Positions 11,693 to 22,784 of a stretch of 64,000 nt of DNA are shown piece by piece. The stretch lies in assembly GCA_000310025.1 (NCBI GenBank), contig FN649758.1:109715-173714 (forward strand). The letters are read 5' to 3'. Numbering within the stretch: the first letter of the stretch is position 1; every line of letters starts with the position of its first letter. This stretch comes from Ectocarpus siliculosus. Its lineage: Eukaryota > Sar > Phaeophyceae > Ectocarpales > Ectocarpaceae. The notes beneath the pieces are model-generated. The model was given only the letters and a program-made list of their open reading frames with translations, searched no databases and was not told the origin of the DNA. Made by a program: the position numbers and the translations under genes.

Positions 11693-12447
11693 CCAGGGCT
11701 AGGTCAGGCATTCTATTGTCATCAGTAGAGGACACCATGAAGAGGCGTCGTGCGTGCTGGCACGTTCAGGTTTGCTACTGGAGCGGAAATATAAAAATCG
11801 AAGGTCGCAGCAGCCTCGGAAAACAGTCCGAAATTTGCGCCGGAACCAAGCGGCATCCAACATTTGTCACAGCCACGCTCACCGCCACGGACAGTAAACC
11901 CCTACACGGAGGGATGTCACCAGTAGCTAGTGACATCAGATACCGCTGTAAACCCGTAGTTCAGGAGAATGGGGTCGGTGGCGGCGAGCATGGCTGTGAC
12001 AAATGTTGGATGCCGCTTGGTTCCGGCGCAGATTTCGGACTGTTTTCAAAGGCTGCTGCGAGCTTCGATATTTCAGCTCCAGTAGCAAACTTGAACGTGC
12101 CAGCACGCACGACGCCTGTTCATGATGTCCTCTACTGCTGACAACAGAATGCCTAGCCTATCCCTCAAAACTGACCTTATTTGAGCGCCTTCCGTTTAGG
12201 CTCTTTTGACTTGAATTTAGAATGGTTTGATTTTTTATCTTGATTTCAAAGGAGGCCTGCGGAGGTAGACGCGTGAAATGTATGTTTTGAGTAGCCTCCA
12301 CTGCCGTCCTCTGCGAGAATCAACGATTGCTGTTTTTCGCGATGCCTCCCGACTGGTCTTGTGTGTCTGTTGTACAATTTCTGGACCTCTTGCGTTTGCT
12401 TTCAAAATTCGTCAACATCAACATTGCTCTTCTTCCCCCCCTTAAGG
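11686..12447 (-). repeat. Foldback element, copy 2 (inverted relative to copy 1)
   Basis: Reverse complement of 2034-2792 over about 760 bases, with scattered substitutions. Homology starts at 'cttcccgccaggg' and stops at 'cttaagg'. The internal hairpin occupies about 11700-12150. Confidence 0.75.
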
Positions 12448-12662
12448 CTATTTTGTTATCAGGCCGCCACGAATCGTTTTTTTTATCACCGATTGGTAAC
12501 TTTTTTCACCGAACCGATTCCGGGATTTCCATTGGTTCTTATTGGCAGAGGCTTGCCATTTTTTAAAAAATCCCGGAAAGTGTTGATGCCGACGTACACA
12601 CACCGGTCACGACAAGGCGAGAGGCCCGAGGCATACCACAGCAGACGCGATAAACCCACACC
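12448..12662. other. Short spacer, nothing recognised
   Basis: AT-richer sequence between the foldback element and the Harbinger accessory gene. No feature is seen. Confidence 0.5.
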
Positions 12663-13848
12663 ATGAACAACAACGCCGTAGCAGCGGAAGGCCGGTCATC
12701 TAGAGCGAAATCGGTGCCTCTGAGACTGCAGCATGCAGGTGAAAGTGGTGCTGCTGCTGGGCATGGGGTCGCCCAGACCGCGCCTGCTGGCGCCGCACGG
12801 CGGGCACCGAGCGGCATGGCCCGCCAGGCCATTCACAGCAGGGTTATCCCCCATACCGGTGCATAACAGGGGGTGCCACCTGGCGCGGGGATGATGCCGG
12901 GCTTCTCGGACGACGCTGCTCGGCGAGCTCATCAGGCGGCCGTAGCAAAGGTTCTCAACGACAAGCGATTTGGCGACGCCCCACAAAAAAATTGGAGCGA
13001 GTCGGAGAGCGGCGACGACGACGAGGGGGGGGCAGCCCGACGTCAAGTGGCAGCAGCAACGCGTCGGTTGAGGACAGTTCAGCTCAGTCGGACATTGGCT
13101 CGCAGTCCGGAGATTGTACTTGGAGTTTGTCAACAGTGTTGTATTGCAAAACGTACTCCCGGGATGACGTCGACATTGAGGCCTGATTGAAAAGGTTAGT
13201 CTGCACCATGGACTCTTAACGTGTGTTTTGAAGCAAGACCAAACACCATACCTGTTGGCTCCAAACAGACCATTTCCCGCCTGCGCTTTGCGCATTTTTT
13301 TTTTTTTAGGGGACAAGGACACGTACATTATCGGTTGCACCGTCGAGAAATACCCCGAACTTCACCAAGTGTGCAACAATCTCCTCCCGGAGGGCGCACA
13401 GCGAGAGGAAGACGGGACCGGAGAGGTCAATATCTGCACCGGCGGTGCCGAGCGCCGGGCGGCCACCAAGCAGGAGGGCGCGAGGCTCGAGGAGCAGAAC
13501 AGGCGGGGGACGAAGCAGAAAAAGAGGGGGGGGGGGCAAAGCGTGGCAGAGGCTACGTCCGTTGCCATGAAAACCGCACTCTTAGATATTGAGCCGCTCC
13601 TGCCACGTGGCGGGTCGGAGAAATCCGAGTGGCGCCTGAAACTGGGGGAAGAGGAAAGCAAGTCTGCTGCCTTCGATACCAAGGCTGCTGCATACGCTCT
13701 CCAGAAAACAATGTGCGCCGACCACCAAAAATGTTCGGAGCAAATAGTGAAAGAGGAGGAAAAAAAGCGGCCGGGTTACCAGACGAGAGTAAAATTCATG
13801 AAACAAATGGTAGCAAAACTCGAGAAGGACATGTTTGGCGGCCAATAA
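12663..13848 (+). pseudogene. Accessory protein gene of a PIF/Harbinger transposon, broken
   Basis: The Met at 12663 opens a frame that hits TAA at 12864-12866 and then continues in the same frame (SDDAARRAHQAAVAKVLND). A run of eight G at 13025-13032 then shifts the reading to a Ser-rich frame. An intron with a strong poly-T acceptor ends at 13309. The last exon, 13310-13848, starts DKDTYIIGCTVEKYPELHQ, passes a Lys/Arg/Gln-rich stretch and ends with a charged helical region (KKRPGYQTRVKFMKQMV). PIF/Harbinger elements normally carry a second DNA-binding (Myb/SANT-type) protein. The charged C-terminus resembles the NAM-associated domain of such proteins, but I infer the role mainly from its position upstream of the transposase. 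Part of the last exon recurs at 20083-20458. Confidence 0.5.
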
Positions 13849-13852
13849 CACG

Positions 13853-13898
13853 TTCTTCCACTGCGGCACTTTCTTTCGTGCAATCGTCGCAGTGGAAG
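13853..13898. repeat. Short hairpin after the accessory gene
   Basis: 'ttcttccactgcg' at 13853-13865 is complementary to 'cgcagtggaagaa' at 13886-13898. The inversion breakpoint in the derivative copy at 20.5 kb falls at this sequence. Confidence 0.7.
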
Positions 13899-13924
13899 AA
13901 AAGGGCTGTGTGCTCCTGTTACGC

Positions 13925-14640
13925 ATGAGTGAGTCGCCTTCGTTTTTCGGAGCATTAAGCACCGAGGATACGTGCGCCTCCGCGAAGACGTGTTGGTTTG
14001 GTTGGCAACAACAATTGAGAGGATGCCTCACCGCAACGAAGGAGTATCAAGGATGACATGTGATTGAAGAACGCCGAGAACATAGCGGTTCACGGCCAAG
14101 CTGTTGTGCCGGCAGAAAACGAACGCGGGGGTGTTTTTTCTTTCTCACTCTCTCGGCAAGGCTTGTTTCTGCGAGGGCCATCGCATTTTTTTTTCTTGCA
14201 GTTTCGGAGGGGGGGGGACTGTTTTTCTATGGGGCATGGGTGAGTCGCCTTCGTTTTTCGTAGCACAAGCACTGAGGATACGTGCGCCTCCGTAAAGACG
14301 TGTGTGTTTGGTTGGCAACAACAATTGAGAGGATGCCTCACCGCAACGAAGGAGTATCAAGGATGGCATGCGATTGAAGAACGCCGAGAACATAGCGGTT
14401 CACGGCCAAGCTGCTGTGCCGGCAGTGAACGAACGCGGGTGTGTTTTTTTTTTCTCACTCTCTCGGCAAGGCTTGTTTCTGCGAGGGCCATCGCATTTTT
14501 TTTCGTGCGGTTTCGGAGGGGGGGAACTGTTTTTCTTTGGGGCATCGGTGAGTCGCCTTCGTTTTTCGTAGCACAAGCACTGAGGATACGTGCGCCTCCG
14601 TAAAGACGTGTGTGCTTGGTTGGCGACAACAATTGGCTCC
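13925..14640 (+). repeat. ~310-bp tandem repeat, just over two copies
   Basis: 'gagtcgccttcgtttttcg' begins units at about 13931, 14241 and 14550. Each unit contains poly-T and poly-G tracts. An inverted array of the same unit lies at 19560-20060. Open frames inside are repeat artefacts. Confidence 0.8.
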
Positions 14641-14641
14641 C

Positions 14642-16632
14642 GGCAATCTGCATTGGCTCCCGACGAGGCATGTGCTTTGTTCTAGTGGTGCAGGCATGTT
14701 TTTGATTTAACTGTTGTTACTGCTGTACGGTAGTCAGCGTCACAGTTAGTTCCTCAGCGTTGTTCCCATACAATGACTGCTGCTGTATGCATTGCATACT
14801 ACAAGCAGTACTGCTGTACATATTGCTGTATCACTGCATGTTCCCTGCTGCATACTTTGACGAGCGAGTTTTCGTTTTGAACAAAGACAGCAGGAACATA
14901 CAGCAGTGTAGTCTACAGCAGTAACGTTTCTCCTGGGTTTTAGAGTTACTCTTCCCCGTCCCTCTCTATCTATACACGAGAGGAAGCCTTACGCATACGT
15001 GCCGTGGCCGGCTGCATGTACACACCGACACTCACCGCCGAAGAAGGCGTTGACTTCCGGCGAAGGGCGGAGTAGCTCGACAAGCTTGTGGAAACTCCCT
15101 TTCTCCATGCGGTACGACCGCCGCCAGCCGTGTCGTGCATCGAGGTCCGCCTCGTGTTGGGCCCACGGAAGTCGCTTGGGCTAGTAGATGGGCTCCCGTT
15201 CCTGAGGGCAGTGGGCACGATGAGATTCTCCTGCTGCCACGACGCCCGCCGCCACTACTACGGCCCTCAGAAGACCCAGACTGTGAATCTCTTGTCCTCC
15301 TTGGCTGCATTCTCCTCGTCGATAGCTCGTCGACGGTGCTTCTCCCGGCGTTGCGCTGCGGGGTCCTTGGGATCCTGGCGCTTCCCGCGCTCAGCCATGG
15401 TGGTCGACTTGCCGTGGGAAGCACTTTGGGGTGTTTTCGGCGCTGTCTAGGTGTGGTGTGATGAAGGCAGCGCGCGTGACCGGTGTTTGCTTCGGCTGCC
15501 CGAAAAAAGCGGTAAATTTTTCCCCGGAATCGTTTTAAAGGAGCAAGCCCCCAAAAAACCCGATTCCTTCTTTTCACGAAATCCGGGGATAAACGCTTCC
15601 ATATATGTTCAAGAAAACACGGTTTCGTTTTTTCATTCCGTTTTTTATTGGTCGATAAGGGGCCTTGAACATATATGGAGGCGTTTATCCCCGATTTCGT
15701 GAAAAGAAGGAGTCGGGTTTTTTGGGGGCTTGCTCCTTCAACGATTCCGGGGAAAAATTTACCGCTTTTTTCGGGCAGCCGAAGCAAACACCGGTCACGC
15801 GCGCTGCCTTCATCACACCACACCTAGACAGCGCCGAAAACACCCCAAAGTGCTTCCCACGGCAAGTCGACCACCATGGCTGAGCGCGGGAAGCGCCAGG
15901 ATCCCAAGGGCCCCGCAGCGCAACGCCGGGAGAAGCACCGTCGACGAGCTATCGACGAGGAGAATGCAGCCAAGGAGGACAAGAGATTCACAGTCTGGGT
16001 CTTCTGAGGGCCGTAGTAGTGGCGGTGGGCGTCGTGGCAGCAGGAGAATCTCATCGTGCCCACTGCCCTCAGGAACGGGAGCCCATCTACGAGCCCAAGC
16101 GACTTCCGTGGGCCCAACACGAGGCGGACCTCGATGCACGACACGGCTGGCGGCGGTCGTACCGCATGGAGAAAGGGAGTTTCCACAAGCTTGTCGAGCT
16201 ACTCCGCCCTTCGCTGGAAGTCAACGCCTTCTTCGGCGGTGAGTGTCGGTGTGTACATGCAGCCGGCCACGGCACGTATGCGTAAGGCTTCCTCTCGTGT
16301 ATAGATAGAGAGGGACGGGGAAGAGTAACTCTAAAACCCAGGAGAAACGTTACTGCTGTAGACTACACTGCTGTATGTTCCTGCTGTCTTTGTTCAAAAC
16401 GAAAACTCGCTCGTCAAAGTATGCAGCAGGGAACATGCAGTGATACAGCAATATGTACAGCAGTACTGCTTGTAGTATGCAATGCATACAGCAGCAGTCA
16501 TTGTATGGGAACAACGCTGAGGAACTAACTGTGACGCTGACTACCGTACAGCAGTAACAACAGTTAAATCAAAAACATGCCTGCACCACTAGAACAAAGC
16601 ACATGCCTCGTCGGGAGCCAATGCAGATTGCC
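14642..16632. repeat. ~2-kb near-perfect palindrome
   Basis: The left arm 14642-15613 is the reverse complement of 15664-16632, with a spacer of about 50 bases. The arms differ at very few sites; in a 108-codon frame read from both arms I see only two residue changes (Ser/Arg and Val/Ala). Each arm carries the 5' part of the Harbinger transposase gene, and only the right arm continues into the rest of the gene. The right arm ends inside the first confident intron. Confidence 0.9.
15036..15398 (-). pseudogene. Mirror copy of the 5' end of the Harbinger transposase
   Basis: In the left palindrome arm, the minus strand repeats the Met start (15398; MAERGKRQDPKGPAAQRREK) and the exon ending at the splice donor equivalent to 16238. 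The arm ends at 14642, before any downstream exon, so this copy cannot encode a complete transposase. It is a by-product of the palindromic duplication. Confidence 0.75.
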
Positions 16633-18497
16633 GTATCCCGCAATGATGCAACAACAGCAGTCGACACATGTTGCTCATGTGCAAGATATTGTGTGTGTAG
16701 GTGATTACCACAGAGCCGTCTCAGTACCGTAGTCGAGAGGTGGGTTAGGCCGGCAATCTGACCAGTTTGTCGAGAACATGCGCCCCCCGTCGAAGGTTGC
16801 TAATTAGGTGCTGGCGATTGTAAGCATGCCCCCTTTGACAAAATGTATCTGCGTGTCGCTTGGAAACCCCACAGCACTGCGCTCGCCACTCAACGGCGCC
16901 ATAGCTGTGGAGGTCCGCGTTGCGGTGGCGTTGAGGATCCTGGCTGGCGCCAGTTACTGGGATGTTGCCCTCATGTTTGGCTTGTCGGTATCGGCCACGT
17001 ACAACATCTTGTGGGAGGTGATCGATGACATCAACAACACGCCTGCGGTTGGGGCATTTTACTTCCCCCTGACCAGGGAAGGCTGCATGCGAAATGCCAA
17101 CGGATTCAAGGTGAGGCCTTACGGTGGCCAGTACTGCTGCTGTGGGTTATTCTTGGCGGCCTTCTTTGGACCAACCGCGGGATATCGTGTAGTTTTTTTT
17201 TCTTCTGGCGTTTCCAGTCGTTTTTGTGTAGGGAGGCCTACCTATACGCAGCCCTCGTCGGTAAAATAAATGTCGTCCTCTGCGCGTACAAGTTCGGGCT
17301 GTCATCGTTGTCAGCATGCTTCGAATAGAAAAACAACTCCCGAGTCCCAGGTGGTTGGCCAGCTTTTGGTGTGTCCTTTTACAAATATATGTTACTGACA
17401 TCAATTGTGCATGCTGGCCATGTTGGTTCGACCCTGCAACAGCAGTGGCCCGGCAACAGCTTTTAGCGAGACAAGAGTGTGGAATCCAATGTGTTGTAGC
17501 CACCTCCTTGGCTCTAAGATGCCTTGGTACCTTTTTACCGCTGAACCTGACGCAGTATTAGGATTAGCGAACAACTCAAGTCTCAGTTTACACGGTATGC
17601 GCACCTTTGCTGGTGATGGCGCCGTCGCCGATGACATCAACCCACACAACGTACAGCCGAACACTGTTACCATTTTTGGTCAACGTATCTCTCGACTTAT
17701 TTTGTATCCCTTCCCGGCACTGCTACTTTCCCGCCCTCCTGTCTGCCGTCTACAAATGCAGGAGAAGAGCACCGATGGCATTTTCTCCTGGGTCGTCGCC
17801 GCCGTGGATGGTCTGTTCATCAAGGCCAAGGCTCTGTATGCAGGAGAAACCGCCAATGTCATCGCGTACTACTCTCGCAGCAAGTCCGCGTACGGCATCA
17901 ACGTACAAGCGATGTGCACCGCCGACGTACCGGTTTTGCGCAATGTCGGCGATCTCTCCAGGCTCCACCAACGACTGGGTGGCATGGCATCGATCTTCCC
18001 TCGCCAAGGCCGTCGCCCGCTTGCCCGCCGGAGTTCACATCATTGGTGACGCCGCCTACCCCATCGGAGAAAAGCTTCTGACTCCGTACCCTGGGAGGCA
18101 ACTGCCGGCGGGCGAGGACTCATTCAACTTCCACCTGAGCCAGCTTCGTGTCAAGATCGAGCAGAGCTTCGGCATCCTGGTTTCGACTTGGGGGATTCTG
18201 TGGAGACCTCTCCGCGTGCAGTTCCCAGGACGCGCGGATATCATCACCGCTCTATTTCATCTGAACAACTTCCTGCAAGACGAGAAGGTAGCGCCGATCC
18301 AGCTTGCAGAGGAGGACTCCCGCAGCGGACGCGGCCGGCCGGCCCTCTGTGCTGCCCAGCGCACCTTGACGGATGCCTGGCAAACGGAGCCGGTTCCTTC
18401 GAGGAGCGGTGAGACCCCAGCCCGAGCGGCTATCCGCCAGGCCCTGGAGGTCAAGAAGCAGTGGAGGCCGGACTACAACCGCCGGAGGAATTCGTAA
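15876..18497 (+). pseudogene. PIF/Harbinger-type DDE transposase, frameshifted
   Basis: Exons: 5' part from Met 15876; a segment ending at 16238 (WRRSYRMEKGSFHKLVELL, the usual N-terminal helical signature); 16875-17110 (helix-turn-helix, ALRILAGASYWDVALMFGLS); and 17762-18497. The introns 16239-16874 and 17111-17761 have GT-AG ends and matching phases. Catalytic residues are visible: first Asp in AAVDGLFIKA, second Asp in STNDWVAW, Glu in VKIEQSFGIL, plus GDAAYP between them. One extra G at 17927 (after codon GAC) breaks the frame inside the catalytic domain. The 5'-most join (about 15995-16060) is unresolved, because the first frame stops at 16003-16005. In the family, this enzyme cuts and pastes the element with help from the accessory DNA-binding protein. 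Confidence 0.85.
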
Positions 18498-19559
18498 GGA
18501 CGTATCCAGCTCCGGCGGCATCGCGTCGCGTGTGCACGAGGGGGAAGTGGGGACGGGTCTATATAGGTGCGGATGGAGGCGGATGGAGGCGGGCGAGAAG
18601 CGTGGCGGGGGGGAAGGGAGGGGGGGGGTGCACGGGGAGGCTATTCTGGCGTCGTGGGTACACTAAGAGGGCGGGTTAGGGTTAGGGGCTACATCAGCGG
18701 ATGGCGGCACAAGTAGGCTCGCTTCCACGAGGTGGCGGGTCTCGCTTCCACGGTAGCACGAGACGCGCGGGAGGGACGGTTGCGGCGCGGGAGAAGGGGG
18801 TGCGGGAGGGGGGCACCTCGTTCAGGAGGGCAGAGGGCGCTGGATGGACGCGTTTTGGTGTTGGTGCTAGGGTGTCGGCGCATCCAGGGGAGAGGTGGGG
18901 GTGGCATGTTGATTATCGCTGACATGTTTTGTGGGTGTCGGTGTGAAGCGTTCTGGCCAAGAGTTTCCGGGTACACGTGGTTCGTAATGTGCCGGTGCGT
19001 GGGTCTTGGTTGTGTGTGTTTTGGTGCCGGCAACAATTTAGGGTTGACATGAATCTTGTGCGGATGAGAGCGGGGCCCGGTAGGTCTCGGAGGGTGCTTG
19101 TTTTGGGTAGTGCATGAAACGTGTGGGCATGTTCGTCTTCTTTTCCCCAATTAGGAATGTATGAGTCGTAAGCGTTGTCGTCGTCGACACGATTACTGTC
19201 TCTATATATTAAATTGGCATTGCAGCACGCCAGACGATACCGCGATGGTCCACAAAAACTCCGTGTGATATGTATCGTACAATGTAAGGTTCATCGCGTG
19301 GGTGAAACATTGCTCCAGGTTGCAAACCTGAAGGAGACGCACACACCCCCACCAAAAATTGCGGTCTTGTCGAGTCCCACTGCCAACACATTCCTGCGCT
19401 TGAAGTGAGCATGCGTGGAGACGGCATAAATTGCAGGGCTCCAAAACTGTGGAACCCAACGCGTGCCTCAGATTTTCCGCCTCATCCCCATGTAGTATTG
19501 CGTTGCAAGAACAAGTCTTGCAAATAGGAAAACACCAAACGACATGTATGCACGTAGGT
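18498..19559. other. No supported gene; G-rich stretch with a telomere-like motif
   Basis: Strongly G-rich on the plus strand between about 18540 and 18900. Two TTAGGG units occur at about 18675-18688. A 153-codon minus-strand frame is Pro/His-rich and looks like a compositional artefact. Confidence 0.5.
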
Positions 19560-20060
19560 TGCCGGCACAGCAGGTTGCCCGTGAACCACAACGGTTTCGG
19601 CGTTCTTCAAAAATGTTATCCTTGATACTCCTTCGTTGCCGCAAGGCATCCTCTCAATTGTTGTTGCCAACCAAGCACACACGTCTTTACGGAGGCGCAC
19701 GTATCCTCAGTGCTTGTGCTACGAAAAACGAAGGCGACTCACCCATGCCCCAAAGAAAAACAGTCCCCCCCCCTCCGAAACCGCGGGAAAAAAAAAATGC
19801 GATGGCCCTCGCAGAAACAAGCCTTTCCGAGAGAGTGAGAAAAAAAAACACCCTCGCGTTCGTTTACTGCCGGCACAGCAGCTTGGCCGTGAACCGCTAT
19901 GTTCTCGGCGTTCTTCAATCACATGTCATCCTTGATACTCCTTTGTTGCCGTGAGGCATCCTCTCAATTGTTGTTGCCAACCAAACCAACACGTCTTCGC
20001 GGAGGCGCACGTATCCTCGGTGCTTAATGCTACGAAAAACAAAGGCGACTCACTAATGCA
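19560..20060 (-). repeat. Inverted array of the ~310-bp repeat
   Basis: Reverse complement of the 13925-14640 unit: 'cttgatactccttcgttg' occurs near 19621 and a similar copy near 19930. Together with 20480-20612 it makes the outer parts of the right-hand derivative inverted relative to the left element. Confidence 0.8.
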
Positions 20061-20082
20061 TAACAGGAGCACACACCTCTTG

Positions 20083-20458
20083 GGAGGGCGCGAGGCTCGA
20101 GGAGCAGAACAGGCGGGGGACGAAGCAGAAAAAGAGGGGGGGGGGGCAAAGCGTGGCAGAGGCTACGTCCGTTGCCATGAAAACCGCACTATTAGATATT
20201 GAGCCGCTCCTGCCACGTGGCGGGTCGGAGAAATCCGAGTGGCGCCTGAAACTGGAGGAAGAGGAAAGCAAGTCTGCTGCCTTCGATACCAAGGCTGCTG
20301 CATACGCTCTCCAGAAAACAATGTCCGCCGACCACCAAATATATTCGGAGCAAATAGTGAAAGAGGAGGAAAAAAAGCGGCCGGGTTACCAGACGAGAGT
20401 AAAATTCATGAAACAAATGGTAGCAAAACTCGAGAAGGACATGTTTGGCGGCCAATAA
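20083..20458 (+). pseudogene. Fragment of the accessory gene's last exon
   Basis: The block 20083-20475 repeats 13472-13865 in the same orientation, with a few substitutions (for example KLGEEESKS versus KLEEEESKS). It includes the natural stop after DMFGGQ at 20456-20458. The 5' exons are missing. On both sides, sequence matching the left element is inverted, so the block has been flipped relative to its neighbours. It cannot be a functional gene. Confidence 0.8.
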
Positions 20459-20479
20459 CACGTTCTTCCACTGCGACGA

Positions 20480-20612
20480 TTGCAGGCCCGGCAGGCGCGG
20501 TCTGGGCGACCCCATGCCCAGCAGCAGCACCACTTTCACCTGCATGCTGCAGTCTCGGAGGCACCGATTTCGCTCTAGATGGCCAGCCTTCCGCTGTTAC
20601 GGCGTTGTTCAT
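20480..20612 (-). repeat. Inverted copy of the accessory-gene start
   Basis: Reverse complement of 12663-12793. Homology stops exactly at the ATG triplet of the left copy (bases complementary to 'atgaacaac'). With the left copy it forms ~130-bp inverted ends of a 7.95-kb interval, but no target duplication is visible. Confidence 0.75.
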
Positions 20613-22784
20613 TTTTCAGTCACTTTGTTTTTGCTGTGTTCGTGCTCGAGCAGTTGCGGCTTCCCGTAAACAAAACCAGGAAAGCTTCAGATAGGCAACG
20701 CCGACGAAACTCGTCGAGGAGTTGCATATCAATACTCGATTGCCCGTACCCTCCCCAAAAGCATCTGGAATGTCAAAACGGGAGTCAAGGTGCGGTGGAA
20801 ATGTTTTTTCTCACCCGCGGGACTGCTAACGGTCCGAGGGTGTTTCGCACCGTGAAATTGACCCACATGTACAATGCGGCGAAACCTCAAGTTTCAGTCC
20901 AAGCTCTCCTCTTAGGAAAAATAAATATAAACGCAGAAAGACTACCCATTCGAGATACACCCGCAAGAGGTCGAACGGGTTGTCTGTATGTCATCTTGCT
21001 TGGTCTGCTGGCTGTGGCAGAGTACGGTTCTGCAGGCATTATTTTTTTTGTGGCAGCTCAGTTCCATCTGTCACTCATGGCAGATTTCGGCCCAGATTTT
21101 CGGGAGCCGCGCACCGTGAGGCTTGGATGAGTGACAACACACACGGCACAGCCGGCCAACCCGGCGTCATACACGGAGTACTGTCTTTCCCTTGCTCCTG
21201 CCTGTCCGGCAGCAATGTCCATATATTGCCATGTATGTTGCGATGAGTTCATGGCTCCACTCAAACTTTCACAGGTATGTTTCCGGTACATATAGGTATG
21301 CATACGGAAGTTTCACTCTCGCTAGGGGCGCAGTGGTTAATATCTGCAACGTGATGTTCAAAGGTAGGTGGCGTTATGCGACGCCACGACGTTCGACCGG
21401 TGTTCAACCTGCTCTGAGCCAAAAACAATCGCGGTTTCGAACCGTCTCGTTGAGAGTTTTCTGACAACATTTTGGCGTGCTCTTCGTCTGCGGGAGACTT
21501 CATCTGCGGGAGACTGATACGAGTCATGTGTGGTGTCATGAGAAAGAACACTCTTAGTTGTGAGGGAAGAACCTGTCTAGTGTCTGTACAGACTGCAGTG
21601 AGCACCATGTAATTATTTGCCGCCCAATATGCATGCGAGCCATGTGCACCCTGGTCGATGCTGAAAAAAAAACTGCATGCACCATCTTGTCATGACAACG
21701 CCAAAGATGGTAACCCTCATCACACCATCATAAGGCTACCTACACATGCTGACCAGGCTGCCTACAAAAGGAGATCGGTGACACTTTGGGTGGCAAGTTC
21801 CTCTTGCGATCTCTCTGATTGAGTGACTCTGCACCATAGCAATACCTATTTCACGACTTCCTGCCAAGCGGGGGTTCTGCACAGAGAATGAATGCTGTGA
21901 GGTCTAATGAATCGTTTCTGCTTGCTGTGGAACTCCCTCTGTGCACACCAAGCGGCGGCAATTCCCAGCCTGAACGGACACCTGCTGCTGAAATGTTGCA
22001 CAGACAACAAATGCGTTCAGCACAACAGAGACTCAAGGGCCGAACAAGATGTCGTCCACTGTCGCCTGAAGAAGCTCCACCCCGCAGTGAACGAAAGCTC
22101 AGCGCTGTGCTTTACCGTAAAGAATCTTACGTGACCCCCCATCAAGATCTTGGGACAGGAACACAGCGCCAGGTCGTTGATCCCATACGCAGTGAGAACC
22201 TTCGAGCTTACGTTTGTGCCGACCACCACACGGTCTGTCTATAGAGCAATATGTATGTCTAGTGCAACACGGCTCCCCATGAGATGCTGTGTGCCATACA
22301 CGCCTCTTCCTTCGATTTTCGAACTCCAAACGCTCCCGCAAGAGATTCAGCTTCACGATTTCACACACAACAACCCTAACATGCCAAACTTCACCATTGT
22401 TCTTATTTTCGAGGCCTGAGACTAAACGAAAACAACATTGGTCAACAAAACCTTTTACACAGCAAGTTAAACACGGAGCAAGACAAAACGAAATGTTCGA
22501 ACATGTTACACAAGGAGACGACACCGAAAGGAATCAAGCGAGTTTATCTATGTACAAAGTTTTTCGATAATAGTATGCATATGCTAAGGATATGCCCAAT
22601 AAATATTGCTGTACTCGCGATAAAACACACACATGAAAGGTCCTTGTGATACTACATATTCTGTACTCCGTGCTTTAGGTACAACGCTTAAATTTGACTC
22701 CATTGGCGTGCACCCAGTCAAGCATGCGTTGGCCCGCCGTTCACTCTGCGCTCCCCATCGAACTGAACGGAACAATGCCGAGCG
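20613..22784. other. No supported gene
   Basis: A 183-codon frame (20579-21130) starts within the inverted repeat and has no recognisable domain. A possible tRNA A-box-like string near 21325 lacks a convincing cloverleaf. Nothing can be called. Confidence 0.45.

Noticed and set aside
20579-21130. 183-codon plus-strand ORF
   Set aside because: It starts inside an inverted repeat fragment, has no domain and no splice-consistent extension.
21320-21440. Possible tRNA or tRNA-derived SINE ('gggcgcagtggtta' with later 'ggtttcgaacc')
   Set aside because: A- and B-box-like strings are about 90 bases apart but no cloverleaf can be folded and no repeat copy is seen in the window.
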